A stretch of 64,000 nt of DNA from Sulfuritalea sp. GTDB lineage: Bacteria > Pseudomonadota > Gammaproteobacteria > Burkholderiales > Rhodocyclaceae. Where the stretch lies: contig JAMPYF010000008.1 of the NCBI GenBank assembly GCA_023700805.1, forward strand, positions 48,578-112,577, in the 5' to 3' direction. This document shows positions 9,569 through 19,267 of the stretch, piece after piece (within the stretch, counting starts at the first letter, position 1; each line of letters starts with the position of its first letter). The notes under the pieces were generated by a model that saw only the letters and a list, made by a program, of their open reading frames with translations, made no database searches and was not told the origin of the DNA. The position numbers and the translations under genes were made by a program.

Positions 9569-10812
9569 GGCAATACTCCCAGGGCTTGATTCAAGCGCGA
9601 TATGGCCGCCGCGCGGGCAACGCGCTGGCGGTCGAGAAAGGCTTCGGCATCGAAGGCGGCGGCGCGGATGCGCAGCAGCGTCGCCAGGTCGGACTCGCCG
9701 AGCGAAAAGGCTTTTTCGGCGAGGCGCAGATTCTCGGCGGAGAGCGCCAGGCGCTCCTGCGCCATGGCCAGCTGGCGCTCCGCGGCGTCCAGGGCGCGCC
9801 CGGCGCGCTCCGCTTCGAGCCGCACGCGGGTCTGGGCACGCAGCATTTCGGCGTCGGCCTGGTCGGTCTCGGCCTGCGCCGCCGAACCTTCGCGGCGCAC
9901 CAGCGCCTGCGAGGAAAACGGGATCTTCAGCTGTATGCCCACCGTGTTGGCGTAGGGCTCGGCGAAGTCGCCGCGCTCGCGCACCATCCGCAGCGCCAGC
10001 TCCGGCGCGGCGCGCCGCGATTGGTCGGCCACCGTGAGCCGGGCGCGGGCGCTGCGCGCCGTCGCCGCGGCCGCCGCCAGCACAGGATGGGCTGCGGGGT
10101 CGGCCAGCGCGCCGGCTGGCGCCGGGCGCGGCGGCGCTTCCTCGGCCATGTCCTGCGGTGCGTCCGTGCCGGTCAGCGTGCGCAAGGCCTGGTCCGCCTG
10201 CAGCAGCGTCGCCTCGGTTTCGATCAACTCGGCGCCGGCCGCGTGGACTTCGCTCTGCGCCAGGTTGGCGTCGATCCGCGACAGTTCGCCGACCTTGTAG
10301 CGGCGCCTGACGTCGGCTTCCAGTGCGCGTGCGGTATCGAGCCGGCGGGCCGCCAGCAGCCTGGCATTGCGCGCCGCCGCCAGCGTCCACCAAGCCTCGC
10401 GCAATTCGCCGGCCAGCTCGGCGCGCAAGGCCGCGCGCCTGGCGGCGACAGCGTCGACGCGGCTGGCCGCCTCGGCTTCGTGCGCCGCCTTCTGCCCCGG
10501 CAGCCACAAGGGCGCCGCCAGTTCGACTTCGTATTCCTGCATGCCCCGATTGCGATTCGCCCGGTCGTTGCGGCTGCCGATGCTGAGCGAACCCGGCTCC
10601 GGCGTCAGGCCGGCGGCGACCTCCTGCGCCGCGCGTGCCTCGGCCTCGCGGCCTTCCAGCGCGGCGGCCTGGGGATGCAGGCGCCAGGCCTGCTCCAGCG
10701 CCTGGGCCAGGCCGGAGCGCGCGGGCGCAGCGTCCGCAGCGTAAGCCGGCAAACCGAAGGCCAGGCCAGCGGCGCAGATCAGCAACTGCCGGCGAAATGC
10801 GCTGAACTTCAT
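9565..10812 (-). CDS. cusC: TolC-family outer-membrane efflux protein (CusC-like)
   Basis: This 415-residue protein has a signal peptide ending PAYAADAAP and two copies of the long-helix pattern of the outer-membrane efflux protein family, including SGLAQALEQAWRLHPQAAAL and ELREAWWTLAAARNARLL, then VGIQLKIPFSS. It should form the trimeric outer-membrane duct of the metal pump. No lipobox Cys is present, unlike E. coli CusC. It overlaps the following membrane-anchored gene by 4 nt and comes 3 nt after the DUF411 gene. Confidence 0.87.
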   Translation of the reverse strand: MKFSAFRRQLLICAAGLAFGLPAYAADAAPARSGLAQALEQAWRLHPQAAALEGREAEARAAQEVAAGLTPEPGSLSIGSRNDRANRNRGMQEYEVELAAPLWLPGQKAAHEAEAASRVDAVAARRAALRAELAGELREAWWTLAAARNARLLAARRLDTARALEADVRRRYKVGELSRIDANLAQSEVHAAGAELIETEATLLQADQALRTLTGTDAPQDMAEEAPPRPAPAGALADPAAHPVLAAAAATARSARARLTVADQSRRAAPELALRMVRERGDFAEPYANTVGIQLKIPFSSQALVRREGSAAQAETDQADAEMLRAQTRVRLEAERAGRALDAAERQLAMAQERLALSAENLRLAEKAFSLGESDLATLLRIRAAAFDAEAFLDRQRVARAAAISRLNQALGVLP

Positions 10813-10815
10813 GCT

Positions 10816-11250
10816 TCAGTGGCTGGCGAAGACGCGGGTCGTGCCGTCGCGGGCCACCAGCAGCGTGGCGTAGGGCATGGGCTTGGGAGCCTCCATGCCG
10901 GGCGAACCGGGCACCATGCCGGGTACTGCCAGCCCGATCGCCTTGGGCTTTTCCTTGAGCAGGCGGCGGATGTCGGCGGCCGGCACATGGCCTTCGATCA
11001 CATAGCCGGCGACTTTCGCGCTGTGGCAGGAACCCAGGCGCTCGGGCATGCCGAGCATCTTGCGCTGCGCGGGAACGTCGGCGACGTCATGGGTACTGAC
11101 CTCGAATCCGTTCTGGCGCATGTGCTCGACCCAGGCACCGCAGCAGCCGCAGCTGGGACTCTTGAAGACTTCGACCTTGGGCGCGCCCTGGGCAAATGCG
11201 GCCGAGGCCGAGAGCATGACGAGGGTGAGGGCGATACGCAGCGGTTTCAT
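10816..11250 (-). CDS. Secreted DUF411 metal-binding protein
   Basis: This 144-residue protein has a signal peptide ending AAFAQGAP and the DUF411 signature VEVFKSPSCGCCGAWVEHMR, a thioredoxin-like start whose Cys cluster probably binds copper. HSAKVAGYVIEGHVPAADI and the Met-rich AVPGMVPGSPGMEAPKPMPY are also typical. It is the first gene of the copper operon, divergent from the response regulator. The ATG at 11250 gives a proper signal peptide; longer frames lack one. The family is firm; copper binding is inferred. Confidence 0.87.
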   Translation of the reverse strand: MKPLRIALTLVMLSASAAFAQGAPKVEVFKSPSCGCCGAWVEHMRQNGFEVSTHDVADVPAQRKMLGMPERLGSCHSAKVAGYVIEGHVPAADIRRLLKEKPKAIGLAVPGMVPGSPGMEAPKPMPYATLLVARDGTTRVFASH

Positions 11251-11320
11251 GGCAGGGATTCCTTTTGCAGAGGGTTGAACGCATTCTGCAAACCCCTTCC
11301 CCACCGCAAGCTGACGCCGG

Positions 11321-11338
11321 GATTACATTTCTGTAATC
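11321..11338. promoter_or_regulatory. CopR/CusR-type operator between the divergent copper operons
   Basis: A perfect inverted repeat, GATTACA-TTTC-TGTAATC, lies midway between the DUF411 gene and the response-regulator gene. Spaced TTACA/TGTAA half-sites are bound by CopR- and CusR-like regulators. One site could serve both operons. Confidence 0.7.
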
Positions 11339-11398
11339 TTCGGCGGGCGCCGTTTCGCCAAGCGCACAATCCTGGCATGGACATGAGCGGGGCATGAA

Positions 11399-12079
11399 AT
11401 GAAAATCCTGGTGGTCGAAGACGAGCCGAAAACCGGCGACTACCTCAAACAGGGGCTGGTTGAAGCCGGCTTCGTCGTCGACCTGGCGCGCGACGGTGTC
11501 GACGGCCTGCATCTGGGCGAAACCGGCGACTACGACCTGGCGATACTCGACGTGATGCTGCCGAGGCTCGACGGCTGGCAGGTGCTGGCCGGCATGCGCC
11601 ACGCCGGGCGCGAGCTGCCGGTGCTGTTCCTCACCGCGCGCGACCAGGTCGAGGACCGCGTCAAGGGCCTCGAACTGGGCGCCGACGACTACCTGGTGAA
11701 ACCCTTCGCCTTCGCCGAACTGCTGGCGCGGGTGCGCACCCTGCTGCGCCGCGGCAGCCGCGCCAAGGAAGCGGAACAGCTGCGCGTCGCCGATCTCGAA
11801 CTCGACCTGCTGCGCCGCCGCGTCACGCGCGCCGGCCAGCGCATCGACCTGACGGCCAAGGAATTCGCCCTGCTCGAACTGCTGCTGCGGCGCCGCGGCG
11901 AAGTGCTGCCGCGCTCGCTGATCGCCTCGCAGATCTGGGACATGAATTTCGACAGCGACACCAACGTCATCGAAGTGGCGGTGCGCCGGCTGCGCGCCAA
12001 GATGGATGACGGCTTCGAGCCGAAGCTCATACGCACCGTGCGCGGAATGGGCTATGTGCTGGAGGACGACGCCGCGTGA
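11399..12079 (+). CDS. cusR: OmpR-family copper response regulator
   Basis: This 226-residue regulator has a receiver domain ([12 protein letters not shown], phosphoacceptor Asp51 in [13 protein letters not shown], Lys101 in [10 protein letters not shown]) and a C-terminal winged-helix DNA-binding domain ending [15 protein letters not shown]...[11 protein letters not shown]. CusR, CopR and CzcR proteins look like this. It should bind the palindrome about 60 nt upstream and activate the efflux operon. The ATG at 11399 follows GAGCGGGG. Its end overlaps the sensor kinase start by 4 nt. Confidence 0.92.
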   Translation: MKILVVEDEPKTGDYLKQGLVEAGFVVDLARDGVDGLHLGETGDYDLAILDVMLPRLDGWQVLAGMRHAGRELPVLFLTARDQVEDRVKGLELGADDYLVKPFAFAELLARVRTLLRRGSRAKEAEQLRVADLELDLLRRRVTRAGQRIDLTAKEFALLELLLRRRGEVLPRSLIASQIWDMNFDSDTNVIEVAVRRLRAKMDDGFEPKLIRTVRGMGYVLEDDAA

Positions 12080-13473
12080 AGGGCCGCAGCCGGTCCATCA
12101 CCGTCAGGCTGACGCTGCTGTTCACCACGGTGTCCACGGCGGTGCTGCTGGCGCTGGGCCTGCTGATCGGCAATGCGGTCGAACAGCACTTCATCGAACA
12201 GGACATGGAACTGATGGACGGCAAGCTGCACCTGGCCGGCCACCTGCTGGAAAAAGTGCAAAGCCGCGCCGATCTGGACGCCTTGCCGACGCAGCTCGAC
12301 GATGCATTGGTCGGCCACCACGAGCTCGCCGTGGTGGTGCGCAATGCCGCCGGAGAGAACCTGTTCGCCACCCCGGGCGCCGGTTTTCCGCCCGCGCTGC
12401 TGGCGCGCACCGCCGTCGCCAGTCCGCCGCAGCCGCAGGTCTGGCATGAGACGGGGCCATCGGGCACGCAACCCCGGCGCGGCATCTCCGCGCTGCTGCC
12501 GACCGGCATTCCCGGCGAGCCGCCGGTGCTGGTCGCAGTGGCGGTCGATATCACGCACCACGAGCACTTCATGGACTCCTTCCGCCGCACGCTGTGGCTG
12601 TTCGTCGCCACTGCCGCGGCGCTGGCCGGCCTGCTCGGCTGGGCCGCGGTCAGGCGCGGCCTGGCGCCGCTGCAGGCGATCCGCCAGGGCGCGGCCGGCG
12701 TCACCGCGAGCCGGCTCGACTATCGCCTGGCGGTCGATGCGGTGCCGGACGAACTCGCCGACCTCGCGCAAACCCTGAACGACATGCTGGCCCGCCTCGA
12801 AGATTCGTTCACGCGGCTCAAGGATTTCTCCTCCGACCTGGCCCACGAACTGCGCACGCCGATCAGCAACCTGATGACCGAGACCCAGGTCGCGCTGACC
12901 CGCGCCCGCAGCCCCGAGGAGTACCGCGAGGTGCTGGCCTCCAACGCCGAGGAATACGAACGCCTGGCGCGCATGGTGGGCGACATGCTGTTCCTGGCGC
13001 AGGCCGAGCACGGCCTGGTGGTGCCCAGTCGCGAACCGGTGGACCTGGCCAACGAGGTACGCGAACTGTTCGATTTCTTCGATGCGCTGGCCGAGGAAAA
13101 GTCCTTGCAACTTTCCTTGGCCGGCAGCGGCCAGGTAAGCGGCGACAAGCTCATGCTGCGCCGCGCGCTGGCCAACCTGATCGCCAATGCCATACGCCAC
13201 ACGCCCGCCGGCGGCAGCATCCGCGTCGGCATCGAGGCGGGCGACAGCGGTACCACGCTCGCCATCGAAAACAGCGGCGAGCCGATTCCGCCGGAACATC
13301 TGTCGCGCATCTTCGACCGCTTCTACCGCGCCGACCCCTCGCGCCACCGCAGCCACGAAGGCGCCGGCCTCGGCCTCGCCATCACGCGTTCGATCGTCCA
13401 GGCCCACGGCGGCGAGATTTCAGTGCGCTCCACCGCCGACGGCGTCTGCTTCGAGATCCGGCTGTCCCGCTGA
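12076..13473 (+). CDS. cusS: Heavy-metal sensor histidine kinase
   Basis: This 465-residue inner-membrane kinase starts at GTG 12076. It has an N-terminal membrane helix ([21 protein letters not shown]), a periplasmic sensor segment of about 130 residues and a second helix ([18 protein letters not shown]). HAMP, the H-box [15 protein letters not shown] (His257), an N-box ([11 protein letters not shown]) and a GAGLGLAI nucleotide loop follow. It should sense periplasmic copper or silver and phosphorylate the coupled regulator. The heavy-metal type is inferred from its place beside cusCBA and its fit to that subfamily. Confidence 0.9.
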   Translation: MKGRSRSITVRLTLLFTTVSTAVLLALGLLIGNAVEQHFIEQDMELMDGKLHLAGHLLEKVQSRADLDALPTQLDDALVGHHELAVVVRNAAGENLFATPGAGFPPALLARTAVASPPQPQVWHETGPSGTQPRRGISALLPTGIPGEPPVLVAVAVDITHHEHFMDSFRRTLWLFVATAAALAGLLGWAAVRRGLAPLQAIRQGAAGVTASRLDYRLAVDAVPDELADLAQTLNDMLARLEDSFTRLKDFSSDLAHELRTPISNLMTETQVALTRARSPEEYREVLASNAEEYERLARMVGDMLFLAQAEHGLVVPSREPVDLANEVRELFDFFDALAEEKSLQLSLAGSGQVSGDKLMLRRALANLIANAIRHTPAGGSIRVGIEAGDSGTTLAIENSGEPIPPEHLSRIFDRFYRADPSRHRSHEGAGLGLAITRSIVQAHGGEISVRSTADGVCFEIRLSR

Positions 13474-13490
13474 GGCTGCCGGCAGCGAGC

Positions 13491-13517
13491 GGCGCCGTGG
13501 CGCCAGCGCCAACTCTT
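13491..13517 (-). repeat. Dispersed 27-nt element, copy 3 (intergenic)
   Basis: The minus strand reads AAGAGTTGGCGCTGGCG, CC, ACGGCGCC. It lies in the 51-nt gap between the convergent cusS and EF-G paralogue. Confidence 0.8.
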
Positions 13518-13524
13518 GGGTGGC

Positions 13525-15576
13525 CTATTCGTCCTCGTCCTTCAGCTTGAAGCTTGCCGCGAGCTTCTGCTGCACTTGCGGCGGCACTTGCGCATGGCGC
13601 GCAAACTCGATGTTGTAGGCGCCCTGGCCGCCGGTCATCGATTTCAGGCGCGAGGCATAGTCGGTGATCTCGGCCAGCGGCACTTCGCCGGTGATCGAGG
13701 CGGTGCCGCCGGGACGCGGGCTGGTGCCGGTGATGTGGCCGCGCCGGCTCGACAGGTCGCCGGTGAGGTCGCCGATCGCGGCCTCGGGCGTCACGATCTC
13801 GATGCTGACGATGGGCTCCAGCACGATCGGGTTGGCGGCGCGGATCGCTTCCACCGTGGCTTTGCGCCCGGCGGTGACGAAGGCGACTTCCTTGCCGTCG
13901 ACCGGATGGGTCTTGCCGTCATAGACGATGACGCGCAGGTCCTCGACCGGAAAGCCGGCGGTGACGCCGCCTTCCAGCGCCTGGCGCACGCCCTTCTCGA
14001 CGGCCGGCATGAACACGCCGGGAATCACGCCGCCCTTGACGTGGTCCACGAACTCGAAGCCGGCGCCGCGCGCCAGCGGCTCGATCTTCAGATAGACCTC
14101 GCCGAACTGGCCGGCGCCGCCCGACTGCTTCTTGTGCCGGCAGTGGCCTTCGGCAGTCGTGGTGATGGTTTCGCGATAAGGAATCAGCGGCGGCCTGGTG
14201 TCGAGTTCGAGCTTGAACTGCGTCGCCATCTTTTCCAGCTTGTAGCGCAGGTGCATTTCGCCGAGGCCGCGGATCACGGTCTCGTGCGTGGTCGGGTGGC
14301 GCTCGACTTCGAAACAGGGGTCTTCGAGTTCCAGCTTGTGCAGGATGTCGAACAAGCGCTGCTCGTCGCCCTTGCGCTTGGTCTCGACCGCGAGGCCCTG
14401 CATCGGCTTGGGAAACTCCAGCGGCTTCAGGTGAATATGGTCCTCGTCGTGCGAATCGTGCAGCACGGCGTCGAAGTCGATTTCCTCGACCTTGGCGATG
14501 GCGCCGATGTCGCCCGGCAGCAGGCTGTCGACCTCGACGTAGTCCTTGCCCTGCAACTGGTAGAGGTGGCCGACCTTGAACGGCTTCTTGCCGTCGCCGA
14601 CGAAAAGCTGGCTGTCCTTCCTCACCGTGCCCTGATGCACGCGGAATATACCGACCTTGCCCATGTAGGGATCGGCGATGATCTTGAAGACGTGGGCCAG
14701 CACGTGCTGCGCTGCATCGGGAACGGCATGGAAGGGTTCCGCCCCCTGCCCCGGCTCGCCCTTGTAGAAGGGCGGCGGATTGCCCTCGGCCGGATTCGGC
14801 GCCAGCGAGGCCAGCACGTGCAGCAGTTCGCCGATGCCGGCGCCGGTGCGGGCCGAGGTGAACAGAACCGGGACCAGGTGGCCCGAGCGCAGCGCCTTCT
14901 CGAAGGGCGCATGGAGTTCCTGCGCGCCGGGGTCCTTGCCTTCCTCCAGGTAGCGCGCCAGCAGCGACTCGTCCTCTTCGACCAGCTGGTCGATCAGTTC
15001 GCGATGGGCATGGGCGATGGAATCGAAGTCTGCATCGCCGCCGTCGTGCTCCAGCACCTCGACCACGTCCTGGCGACCCCGCGCGGGCAGGTCGAGCAGC
15101 AGGCATTCCTTGCCGAAGCGCTCGCGGATCTGGTTCACCAGTCCGGGCAGGTCGACATTGTCGGCATCGATCTTGTTGATCACGATCATGCGCGCCAGAC
15201 CCCGCGCCTGGGCCGCCCGCATCATGCGCTCGGTGGCGAGTTCGATGCCGGTCTGGGCGTTGATGACCACGACCGCGGTTTCCACGCCGGCCAGCGCGGC
15301 GACCGCCTGCCCGGCGAAATCCGGATAGCCCGGGGTGTCGATCAGGTGGATGTGCACGCCCTCGGCGGCGAAATTGACCATGGCCGAATTGAGCGAATGG
15401 CCCGCGGTCTTTTCCTGCGGATCGAAGTCGCAGACGCTGCTGCCCTTTTCCACGCTGCCCTTGGCGGTGATCGCGCCGGCCTTGAACAGCAGGGCTTCGG
15501 CCAGCGTGGTCTTGCCGGCGCCGCCGTGACCGACGAGGGCCAGGGCGCGGATGGATTCGGTGCTGTAGTTGGCCAT
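13525..15576 (-). CDS. fusA: Elongation factor G paralogue (EF-G2 type)
   Basis: This 683-residue translational GTPase has P-loop GHGGAGKTT (Lys22), DTPGYPDF (Asp80) and NKID (134-137). Domain II is followed by the III-V region, seen in VIRGLGEMHLRY and GSGGAGQFGEV-like KQSGGAGQFGEVYLKI, and the C-terminal part ends GAYNIEFARHAQVPP. The divergent P-loop and stand-alone location, away from str operon genes, mark it as the secondary EF-G and not the housekeeping copy. Such paralogues may act in ribosome recycling or under stress; the exact role here is unknown. The start ATG at 15576 is the family's usual one. Confidence 0.88.
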   Translation of the reverse strand: MANYSTESIRALALVGHGGAGKTTLAEALLFKAGAITAKGSVEKGSSVCDFDPQEKTAGHSLNSAMVNFAAEGVHIHLIDTPGYPDFAGQAVAALAGVETAVVVINAQTGIELATERMMRAAQARGLARMIVINKIDADNVDLPGLVNQIRERFGKECLLLDLPARGRQDVVEVLEHDGGDADFDSIAHAHRELIDQLVEEDESLLARYLEEGKDPGAQELHAPFEKALRSGHLVPVLFTSARTGAGIGELLHVLASLAPNPAEGNPPPFYKGEPGQGAEPFHAVPDAAQHVLAHVFKIIADPYMGKVGIFRVHQGTVRKDSQLFVGDGKKPFKVGHLYQLQGKDYVEVDSLLPGDIGAIAKVEEIDFDAVLHDSHDEDHIHLKPLEFPKPMQGLAVETKRKGDEQRLFDILHKLELEDPCFEVERHPTTHETVIRGLGEMHLRYKLEKMATQFKLELDTRPPLIPYRETITTTAEGHCRHKKQSGGAGQFGEVYLKIEPLARGAGFEFVDHVKGGVIPGVFMPAVEKGVRQALEGGVTAGFPVEDLRVIVYDGKTHPVDGKEVAFVTAGRKATVEAIRAANPIVLEPIVSIEIVTPEAAIGDLTGDLSSRRGHITGTSPRPGGTASITGEVPLAEITDYASRLKSMTGGQGAYNIEFARHAQVPPQVQQKLAASFKLKDEDE

Positions 15577-15633
15577 GATGCGGATTCCCTGTTTATCTGT
15601 ATTGGTTCAAATTTTACCCCGCCGCACCGGGTC

Positions 15634-16776
15634 TCAGGCCGCGAGCCGGGCCAGCCAGTCCGCGGCACGTTCCACCGCCACCCGGCCGCGCTGCTCGGGC
15701 TGTCGCAGATGCCGTACCAGCAAGCTGGCGCCGGCGCCGGGAAAACGCTCGGCGATCGCCGCCAGGTAGGGCGGAACATTCGGCTCGGCCCATTTGCATT
15801 CGGCGAAGCCGACGGGCTCGCCCTTTTCGCACAATGCAAAATCGATTTCCCGCCCTTCCTTGTCGCGCACGTAATGCAGCGTCACGTCGCGCCCCGCGGA
15901 ATCCTGGAGGAAATGGGCATGCCGCAGCAGCATGGCGGCGCAGGCGTTTTCGAAGCGCGCGCCCTCGCCCCCGGCACCCGACTCGACCAGCCCGGTATCG
16001 AAGAAATACACCTTCGGTTCCTTGAGCAGTGCGCGGGCTATGTTGCGGTGGAAGGGGCGGACCGTAAACACGATGTGCAGGGCCTCGAGAATTTCCAGAT
16101 ATTTGCCGAGCGTCGTCGGCGAGACTTGCAGGTCGCGGGCCAGCGAAGCCAGCGACAGCGGCGAGCCGACGCGGGCGCGCAGCATGTCGATGAACACGCG
16201 CATGGCGCGAATCTCGCCGATACGCGAGAACTCGAGGATGTCGTCGCGGACGGCGCCCTCGATGTAGAGACGCCGCCAGCGTTCCGCGTCGCCAGGGCTC
16301 TCGGCCAGGAAGGGTTCGGGAAAGCCGCCGCGTTCGAGCAGCCGCGCCAGAGCCTGCTCGGGCGTCGCACCCGATACCGCGACCCACTCGGCGACGCTGA
16401 TCGGATGCAGGCGCCATGAAAAATAGCGGCCGGCCAGCGACTCGCCGGACTGGCGGAAAGCATCGAGGCGCGCGCTGCCGGTGACCAGCAGGGCCTGGCC
16501 CGCGGGGAGGCCATCGAAGACGCCTTTGAGCCAGGGTTTCCAGTCGACCATCTTGTGCAACTCGTCGAGCACCACCAGCGCCGCGTCCGGCGACCAGCTG
16601 CGATCGAGGATTACCCGGCGATCGCCGGCGACATCCCAGTTGAGCACCTGGGCGAAGGGCAGTTCCGCCGCGAGCGCGCGCGCCAGCGTGGTTTTACCGG
16701 CCTGGCGCGGGCCGGACAGAAACACCATCTTGCGCGCCAGATCGGCGCGGATGTAGGGAGCAAGGGCACGTTCCAT
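15634..16776 (-). CDS. AAA-type ATPase with DUF4143 C-terminal domain
   Basis: This protein of about 380 residues begins MERALAPYIRADLARKMVFL. It has a Walker A (SGPRQAGKTT), a Walker B-like ALVVLDELHKMVDW, sensor-like LLVTGSARLD, and a C-terminal DUF4143 part (FFDTGLVESG, then EIDFALCEKGEPVGFAECK, a PD-(D/E)XK-like strand pattern). Upstream ATGs at 16794 and 16824 would lengthen it, but family alignment favours 16776, and a perfect inverted repeat occupies 16780-16809. These predicted ATPases often occur as single mobile genes; cellular role and partner are unknown. Confidence 0.8.
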   Translation of the reverse strand: MERALAPYIRADLARKMVFLSGPRQAGKTTLARALAAELPFAQVLNWDVAGDRRVILDRSWSPDAALVVLDELHKMVDWKPWLKGVFDGLPAGQALLVTGSARLDAFRQSGESLAGRYFSWRLHPISVAEWVAVSGATPEQALARLLERGGFPEPFLAESPGDAERWRRLYIEGAVRDDILEFSRIGEIRAMRVFIDMLRARVGSPLSLASLARDLQVSPTTLGKYLEILEALHIVFTVRPFHRNIARALLKEPKVYFFDTGLVESGAGGEGARFENACAAMLLRHAHFLQDSAGRDVTLHYVRDKEGREIDFALCEKGEPVGFAECKWAEPNVPPYLAAIAERFPGAGASLLVRHLRQPEQRGRVAVERAADWLARLAA

Positions 16777-16779
16777 GTC

Positions 16780-16809
16780 GACTATTTTCGACATGAATGG
16801 AAAATAGTC
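16780..16809. promoter_or_regulatory. Perfect 10-bp inverted repeat at the DUF4143 ATPase start
   Basis: GACTATTTTC (16780-16789) and GAAAATAGTC (16800-16809) are exact reverse complements separated by 10 nt. The right arm begins a TTGACT on the minus strand. It could be an operator or an mRNA hairpin hiding the start at 16776. Confidence 0.6.
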
Positions 16810-16866
16810 AAGACTTTCTTCCATTGTCGAGGATAAAAGTCGGCACCGGCGCCACGCCGCGCAACG

Positions 16867-17298
16867 CTAGCGCGCCGGCCGGTCGCGCGAGGGAATGCGC
16901 CAGAGCACCACGGCCGTGGAAACCCCGATGAAGGCGAGCAGCCCCTGCAGCCAGGGCTTGCCGGAAAAGCTCCAGATCGAGACGCAGATGGTCAGGCTCA
17001 TCAGCGTGATGGCGATGACCTTGATGCGGAACGGTATGCTGTGATGCCGGCGCCATTCGACGATCAGCGGGCCGATGGTGGGATTTTCGATCAGGCGACG
17101 GTAGACGCTTTCCGAGGCCCGCGCGTAGCAGGCGGCGGCGACCAGGACAAAAGGCGTGGTCGGCAGGCCGGGCAGGAAGATGCCGATGATGCCCAGCAGC
17201 AGGGCGATGCTGCCGAAGGTCAGCAACAGCACGCGTACCAGCAGCGAGGGATGCAGTTCCGACTCGGGAATTTCGTAAGGTGGCTCTTCTTCGATCAT
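16867..17298 (-). CDS. ybaN: YbaN/DUF454 family inner-membrane protein
   Basis: This 143-residue membrane protein has the DUF454 signature LGIIGIFLPGLPTTPFVLVAAACYARAS and PTIGPLIVEWRRHHSIPFRIK, with about four transmembrane segments. The N terminus (MIEEEPPYEIPESEL) is acidic and cytoplasmic. The biochemical role of the family is not established. It overlaps the radical SAM gene by 4 nt (ATGA), so the pair is cotranscribed. Confidence 0.88.
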   Translation of the reverse strand: MIEEEPPYEIPESELHPSLLVRVLLLTFGSIALLLGIIGIFLPGLPTTPFVLVAAACYARASESVYRRLIENPTIGPLIVEWRRHHSIPFRIKVIAITLMSLTICVSIWSFSGKPWLQGLLAFIGVSTAVVLWRIPSRDRPAR

Positions 17299-19202
17299 GC
17301 GAGCGCCCGCTCGATGAAGTGCCGCGGCACCGTGGTCCGCGGCACGCGGCCGGAGAACCAGCTGCGCACGTCCTGATCGAGGCCGAGGCCGTGCATGTAG
17401 TTGTAGAGCGCCTTGTTCAGCGCGACGCCGAGGACGTCGTGGTCGACGCCGCTCGGATCGACGAAACCGACGTCGTTCTTGGCGAAACTGACCTTCGGCA
17501 GCGGCTTGAGCCTGACGCCGAATTGTTCGGGATGCCGCCCGACCGGCGAATGCACGGTGCAGGCGAAACGGTGGAAGAAGCCGGACTGGATGCAGCCGGC
17601 GGCGAACAGCTGGCGCACGTACTCGAGCGCGTCGACGGTGTCCTGCACGGTCTGCGTCGGGAAGCCGTACATCAGGTAGGCATGGACCAGGATGCCGGCC
17701 TCGGTGAAGGCCTGCGTGACGCGCGCCACCTGCTCGACCGAGACGCCCTTCTGCATGAGTTTCAACAGGCGGTCGGAAGCGACTTCGAGTCCGCCCGAAA
17801 CCGCGATGCAGCCGCTGTCGGCGAGGCGGTGGCAGAGTTCCGGCGTGAAGGATTTCTCGAAGCGGATGTTGCCCCACCAGGAGATCGCCCGGTTGCGTTT
17901 CTGCAATTCGGCGGCCAGGGCGCCGAGCGCCTTGGGCGGCGCGGCCTCGTCGACGAAATGGAAGCCGGTCTGACCGGTCTCGGCGATGATGGTTTCGATG
18001 CGGTCGACCAGGGTCGCGGCGGCGACGGCGTCGTAGCGCGAGATGTAGTCGAGCGAGACATCGCAGAAGCTGCACTTCTTCCAGTAGCAGCCGTGAGCCA
18101 CGGTCAGCTTGTTCCAGCGCGCGTCGGACCACAGCCGATGCATGGGATTCAGCATGTCCAAGAGCGACAGGTAGCGGTCGAGCGGCAGGCCGTCCCAGGT
18201 CGGCGTGCCGACCTCGGCGAAGGGGATGTCGGGCTCGCCGGCATCGACGTAGCGCACGGCGCCGTCGACACGCAGGAAGCTGCGCACCAGTTTCTCCCGC
18301 GGGCGTGCGCCCTGCAGGTGTTCGAGCAGGGCCAAGAGCGGGCGCTCGCCGTCGTCGAGCGTGACGTAGTCGAAGTAGTCGAACACGCGCGGCTCGGCCA
18401 GTTCGCGCAATTCGGTATTGACGAAGCCGCCGCCGAGCACCGTGACGACAGAGGCGTCGTGCGCCTTGATCGCCTGGGCGATGCGGAAGGCGCCATAGAC
18501 GTTGCCGGGAAACGGCGTCGACACCAGCACCACGTGCGGCACGTGGCGCGCCAGGGCATCCAGGGTCAGTTCGCGCAGGCAGCGGTCGACCAGGTTTTCC
18601 GGCGCGGCCAGCGCCTGCGCCAGCGGATTGAACGAGGCCTGGCTCTGCGCCAGGGATTCGGCGTAGCGGACGAACTCGAAGCGCGCATCGACCGCCTCGC
18701 GCAGCACGTCGGCGACGTCGTCGAGGTAGAGCGTGGCGAAGTGCCGCGCGCGGTCCGTCACGCCCAGCGCGCCGAAAGCCCAGGCCAGCGGATCGCCGCC
18801 CTCGTCATCGACATAGGCGTCGAGCGGCGCGAAGCGCGGCCCCTCGGGCAGAAAATGGCGGCCGGCGATGCGATGCCCGATCGAGGGATCGCGCCCCTGC
18901 AGGAAGGCCACCGCGGGTTCGACGGTGGCGAGATAGCGCTCGAACTCGCGCTCGAAGGCCTGCACCCGCGGCGTGCGCTGCTGCCTGGGCAGGTCCGCGA
19001 TGCAGGCGCGGACGGCCAGCAGCCCCTCGCGCGAGAACAGGCGCAGCACCAGCGCCAGGGCGAGGTCTTCCTGCACCGCCATGACGCCGCGCGAGCGCAG
19101 GAAACCGGTCAGGTAGGCGGTCGAGGGATAGGGCGTGTTGAGTTGCGTCATCGGCGGGATGACGGAGAGCACGCGCAGGGACGGGGCTGGCGATACGGAC
19201 AT
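17295..19202 (-). CDS. B12-binding domain radical SAM protein
   Basis: This 635-residue protein has an N-terminal cobalamin-binding-like Rossmann part (VVLVSTPFPGNVYGAFRIAQ, VVTVLGGGFVNTELREL) and a radical SAM barrel starting at the iron-sulfur site HGCYWKKCSFCDVS. A SAM-binding Gly-rich stretch (ISWWGNIRFE, AVSGGLEVASDRLL) and YLMYGFPTQTVQDTVDAL follow. The cluster Cys spacing is C-x4-C-x2-C, one residue longer than the common CxxxCxxC. About 180 N-terminal residues have no recognised domain. Substrate is unknown. The gene precedes ybaN and follows the fructose-bisphosphatase homologue by 65 nt. Confidence 0.85.
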   Translation of the reverse strand: MSVSPAPSLRVLSVIPPMTQLNTPYPSTAYLTGFLRSRGVMAVQEDLALALVLRLFSREGLLAVRACIADLPRQQRTPRVQAFEREFERYLATVEPAVAFLQGRDPSIGHRIAGRHFLPEGPRFAPLDAYVDDEGGDPLAWAFGALGVTDRARHFATLYLDDVADVLREAVDARFEFVRYAESLAQSQASFNPLAQALAAPENLVDRCLRELTLDALARHVPHVVLVSTPFPGNVYGAFRIAQAIKAHDASVVTVLGGGFVNTELRELAEPRVFDYFDYVTLDDGERPLLALLEHLQGARPREKLVRSFLRVDGAVRYVDAGEPDIPFAEVGTPTWDGLPLDRYLSLLDMLNPMHRLWSDARWNKLTVAHGCYWKKCSFCDVSLDYISRYDAVAAATLVDRIETIIAETGQTGFHFVDEAAPPKALGALAAELQKRNRAISWWGNIRFEKSFTPELCHRLADSGCIAVSGGLEVASDRLLKLMQKGVSVEQVARVTQAFTEAGILVHAYLMYGFPTQTVQDTVDALEYVRQLFAAGCIQSGFFHRFACTVHSPVGRHPEQFGVRLKPLPKVSFAKNDVGFVDPSGVDHDVLGVALNKALYNYMHGLGLDQDVRSWFSGRVPRTTVPRHFIERALA

Positions 19203-19267
19203 GGCGCAATGATAGTGCCTCGGCACGCTCCGCAGACCGCGGATCGCCCGGCCCCGGGCGGGAAAGC

